Below are positions 63,149 through 64,000 of a DNA stretch of 64,000 bases, piece by piece (the stretch's first letter is position 1; each line of letters opens with the position of its first letter). Location of the stretch: positions 1,488,001 through 1,552,000 of the forward strand of contig NZ_MTCM01000001.1 of NCBI RefSeq assembly GCF_002000245.1, given 5' to 3'. This stretch comes from Sphingobacterium sp. CZ-UAM. Lineage in GTDB: Bacteria; Bacteroidota; Bacteroidia; Sphingobacteriales; Sphingobacteriaceae. Under the pieces are notes generated by a model, which searched no databases, had not been told where the DNA came from, and saw only the letters and a list, made by a program, of their open reading frames with translations. The position numbers and the translations under genes were made by a program.

Positions 63149-64000
63149 TTAAACAAGTATGGAAGTTTCTAACCTTGGGCCAGCCATCTGTACCGATGCC
63201 GGCATAGAATGATCGAACTTTTCAAAATTCTCGATAAACAATTTTGCCAAGCGTTTAGCTTGTATATCGTATGCTTCTTCATTGTTCCATAATCCTCGTG
63301 CGTTTAGAATCTGCTCCGGAACATATTCACCACAGCTTGTTGGATAATCTAATCCAAAAATCTCATGTTTACTAAAGTGAGCCTCCAATAGAGAGCCATC
63401 CATCGCAGCACGGATTAGCGCTCTTGTATAATTCAGCTTTATACGTCGACCGATTCCATAGGGACCAGCTATCCAACCTGTATTTACCAACCATACTTTG
63501 ATATTGGGATTTTGCTCCAGCTTGGCTCTGAGTAGGGCAGCATACTTCGCTGGATGCAAAGGCAAGAATGCTTGACCAAAACATGTCGAGAAGGCTGCCG
63601 TAGGCTCCTTTACCCCGACTTCGGTACCAGCTACTTTTGCTGTATAACCACTCACAAAATGATAAACAGCCTGATCTATGGTCAACAAGGAGATCGGCGG
63701 CAATACACCAAAAGCATCCGCAGTCAGAAAGAAAATATTTTCAGGTACATTGCCTATTCCTGTCATCTCCGCGTTTTCCATAAAATCTATTGGGTAGGAA
63801 ACCCTCGTATTCTCTGTTTTACTGATATCGTCGTAATCTGGCCGATCAAACTCGTCCAGAACAACATTTTCGAGCAATGAGCCGAAACGAATGGCATGGT
63901 AGATCTCGGGTTCTTTTTCCTCCGTAAGTCCCACACATTTTGCATAGCAACCACCTTCAAAGTTAAAAATCCCCTTTTCGCTCCATCCATGTTCATCATC
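63149..64000 (-). CDS. pckA: phosphoenolpyruvate carboxykinase (ATP), C-terminal part
   Basis: The minus strand is open from the window edge through 284 codons to the stop at 63149. It begins inside the enzyme at DDEHGWSEKGIFNFEGGCYA. Motifs seen: GIFNFEGGCYAKC, IFFLTADAFGVLPPISLLT and GYTAKVAGTE, all part of the ATP-type PEPCK active site, and the C-terminal NYTRALIRAAMDGSL. The enzyme makes phosphoenolpyruvate from oxaloacetate for gluconeogenesis. The N-terminal half lies beyond the window. A terminator follows. Confidence 0.96.
   Translation of the reverse strand, partial: DDEHGWSEKGIFNFEGGCYAKCVGLTEEKEPEIYHAIRFGSLLENVVLDEFDRPDYDDISKTENTRVSYPIDFMENAEMTGIGNVPENIFFLTADAFGVLPPISLLTIDQAVYHFVSGYTAKVAGTEVGVKEPTAAFSTCFGQAFLPLHPAKYAALLRAKLEQNPNIKVWLVNTGWIAGPYGIGRRIKLNYTRALIRAAMDGSLLEAHFSKHEIFGLDYPTSCGEYVPEQILNARGLWNNEEAYDIQAKRLAKLFIENFEKFDHSMPASVQMAGPRLETSILV

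Noticed and set aside
1..64000. CRISPR array, restriction-modification, toxin-antitoxin or other defence system
   Set aside because: No regularly spaced repeats and no characteristic nuclease, methylase or toxin families were seen; SbcCD, RecQ and SMC here are the housekeeping forms.

Overview
The window comes from a Bacteroidota chromosome, most likely Sphingobacterium or a close relative in the Sphingobacteriaceae. Pointers are about 40% GC, clear Bacteroidetes promoter elements (TTTG-N20-TACTTTTG ahead of the tRNA), FISUMP/fimbrillin-type lipoproteins, DUF4836, a GxDLY-type SGNH hydrolase, an Amt plus beta-barrel pair, and Kdo genes. Most of the sequence is ordinary, densely packed core genome. 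The genus is inferred from overall character, not from a marker search.

Layout. 1-8.1 kb: DUF4268 end, lipocalin, ammonium transporter and outer-membrane barrel, a DUF937-OmpA protein, a Nudix hydrolase and two L,D-transpeptidases. 8.1-13.6 kb: a secreted alpha/beta hydrolase divergent from sbcDC, with a 48-bp near-perfect palindrome between them. 13.8-21.0 kb: AI-2E family permease, thioredoxin-like lipoprotein plus GAPDH, pyrD with a TIGR02757 gene, and an ABC-F ATPase. 21.1-24.7 kb: tRNA-Lys followed by a decayed 3.5-kb island bounded by a 47-bp direct repeat. The island holds an intact MFS gene and broken rhodanese, MBL-rhodanese and TSUP genes, probably a former sulfur-handling operon. 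24.8-27 kb: a fimbrillin/FISUMP-type lipoprotein interrupted by one in-frame TAG, preceded by a small peptide gene. 27.6-32.1 kb: Crp-type regulator, Spy-like periplasmic protein, and a DUF3302-HlyD-TolC export cassette.

32.4-43.5 kb: PfkB-type kinase, membrane proteins, a DUF4836 pair, a TPR histidine kinase with LuxR-type response regulator, an SMR transporter and a divergent DEAD-box-like protein. 43.5-57.6 kb: SGNH hydrolase, recQ-kdsA facing kdsD, DUF1573 protein, aminotransferase, topA-hypothetical-cmk, GDPD lipoprotein, patatin and a DsbA-like protein. 57.7-64 kb: smc, a small lipoprotein, two tandem hairpin elements that may be small RNAs, PPK2, and the end of pckA.

How the genes fit together. 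kdsD and kdsA supply two steps of Kdo synthesis for lipid A. GAPDH, PfkB and PckA are central carbon enzymes. SbcCD, RecQ, TopA and SMC handle DNA structure. The two L,D-transpeptidases and the OmpA protein act at the cell wall. The observations most worth a second look are the palindrome in front of the palindrome-cleaving nuclease genes, the decayed tRNA-Lys island with readable individual lesions, the amber-interrupted surface lipoprotein, and the tandem hairpin elements at 61.8-62.2 kb. No CRISPR array, complete insertion sequence, rRNA or recognisable anti-phage system was found.
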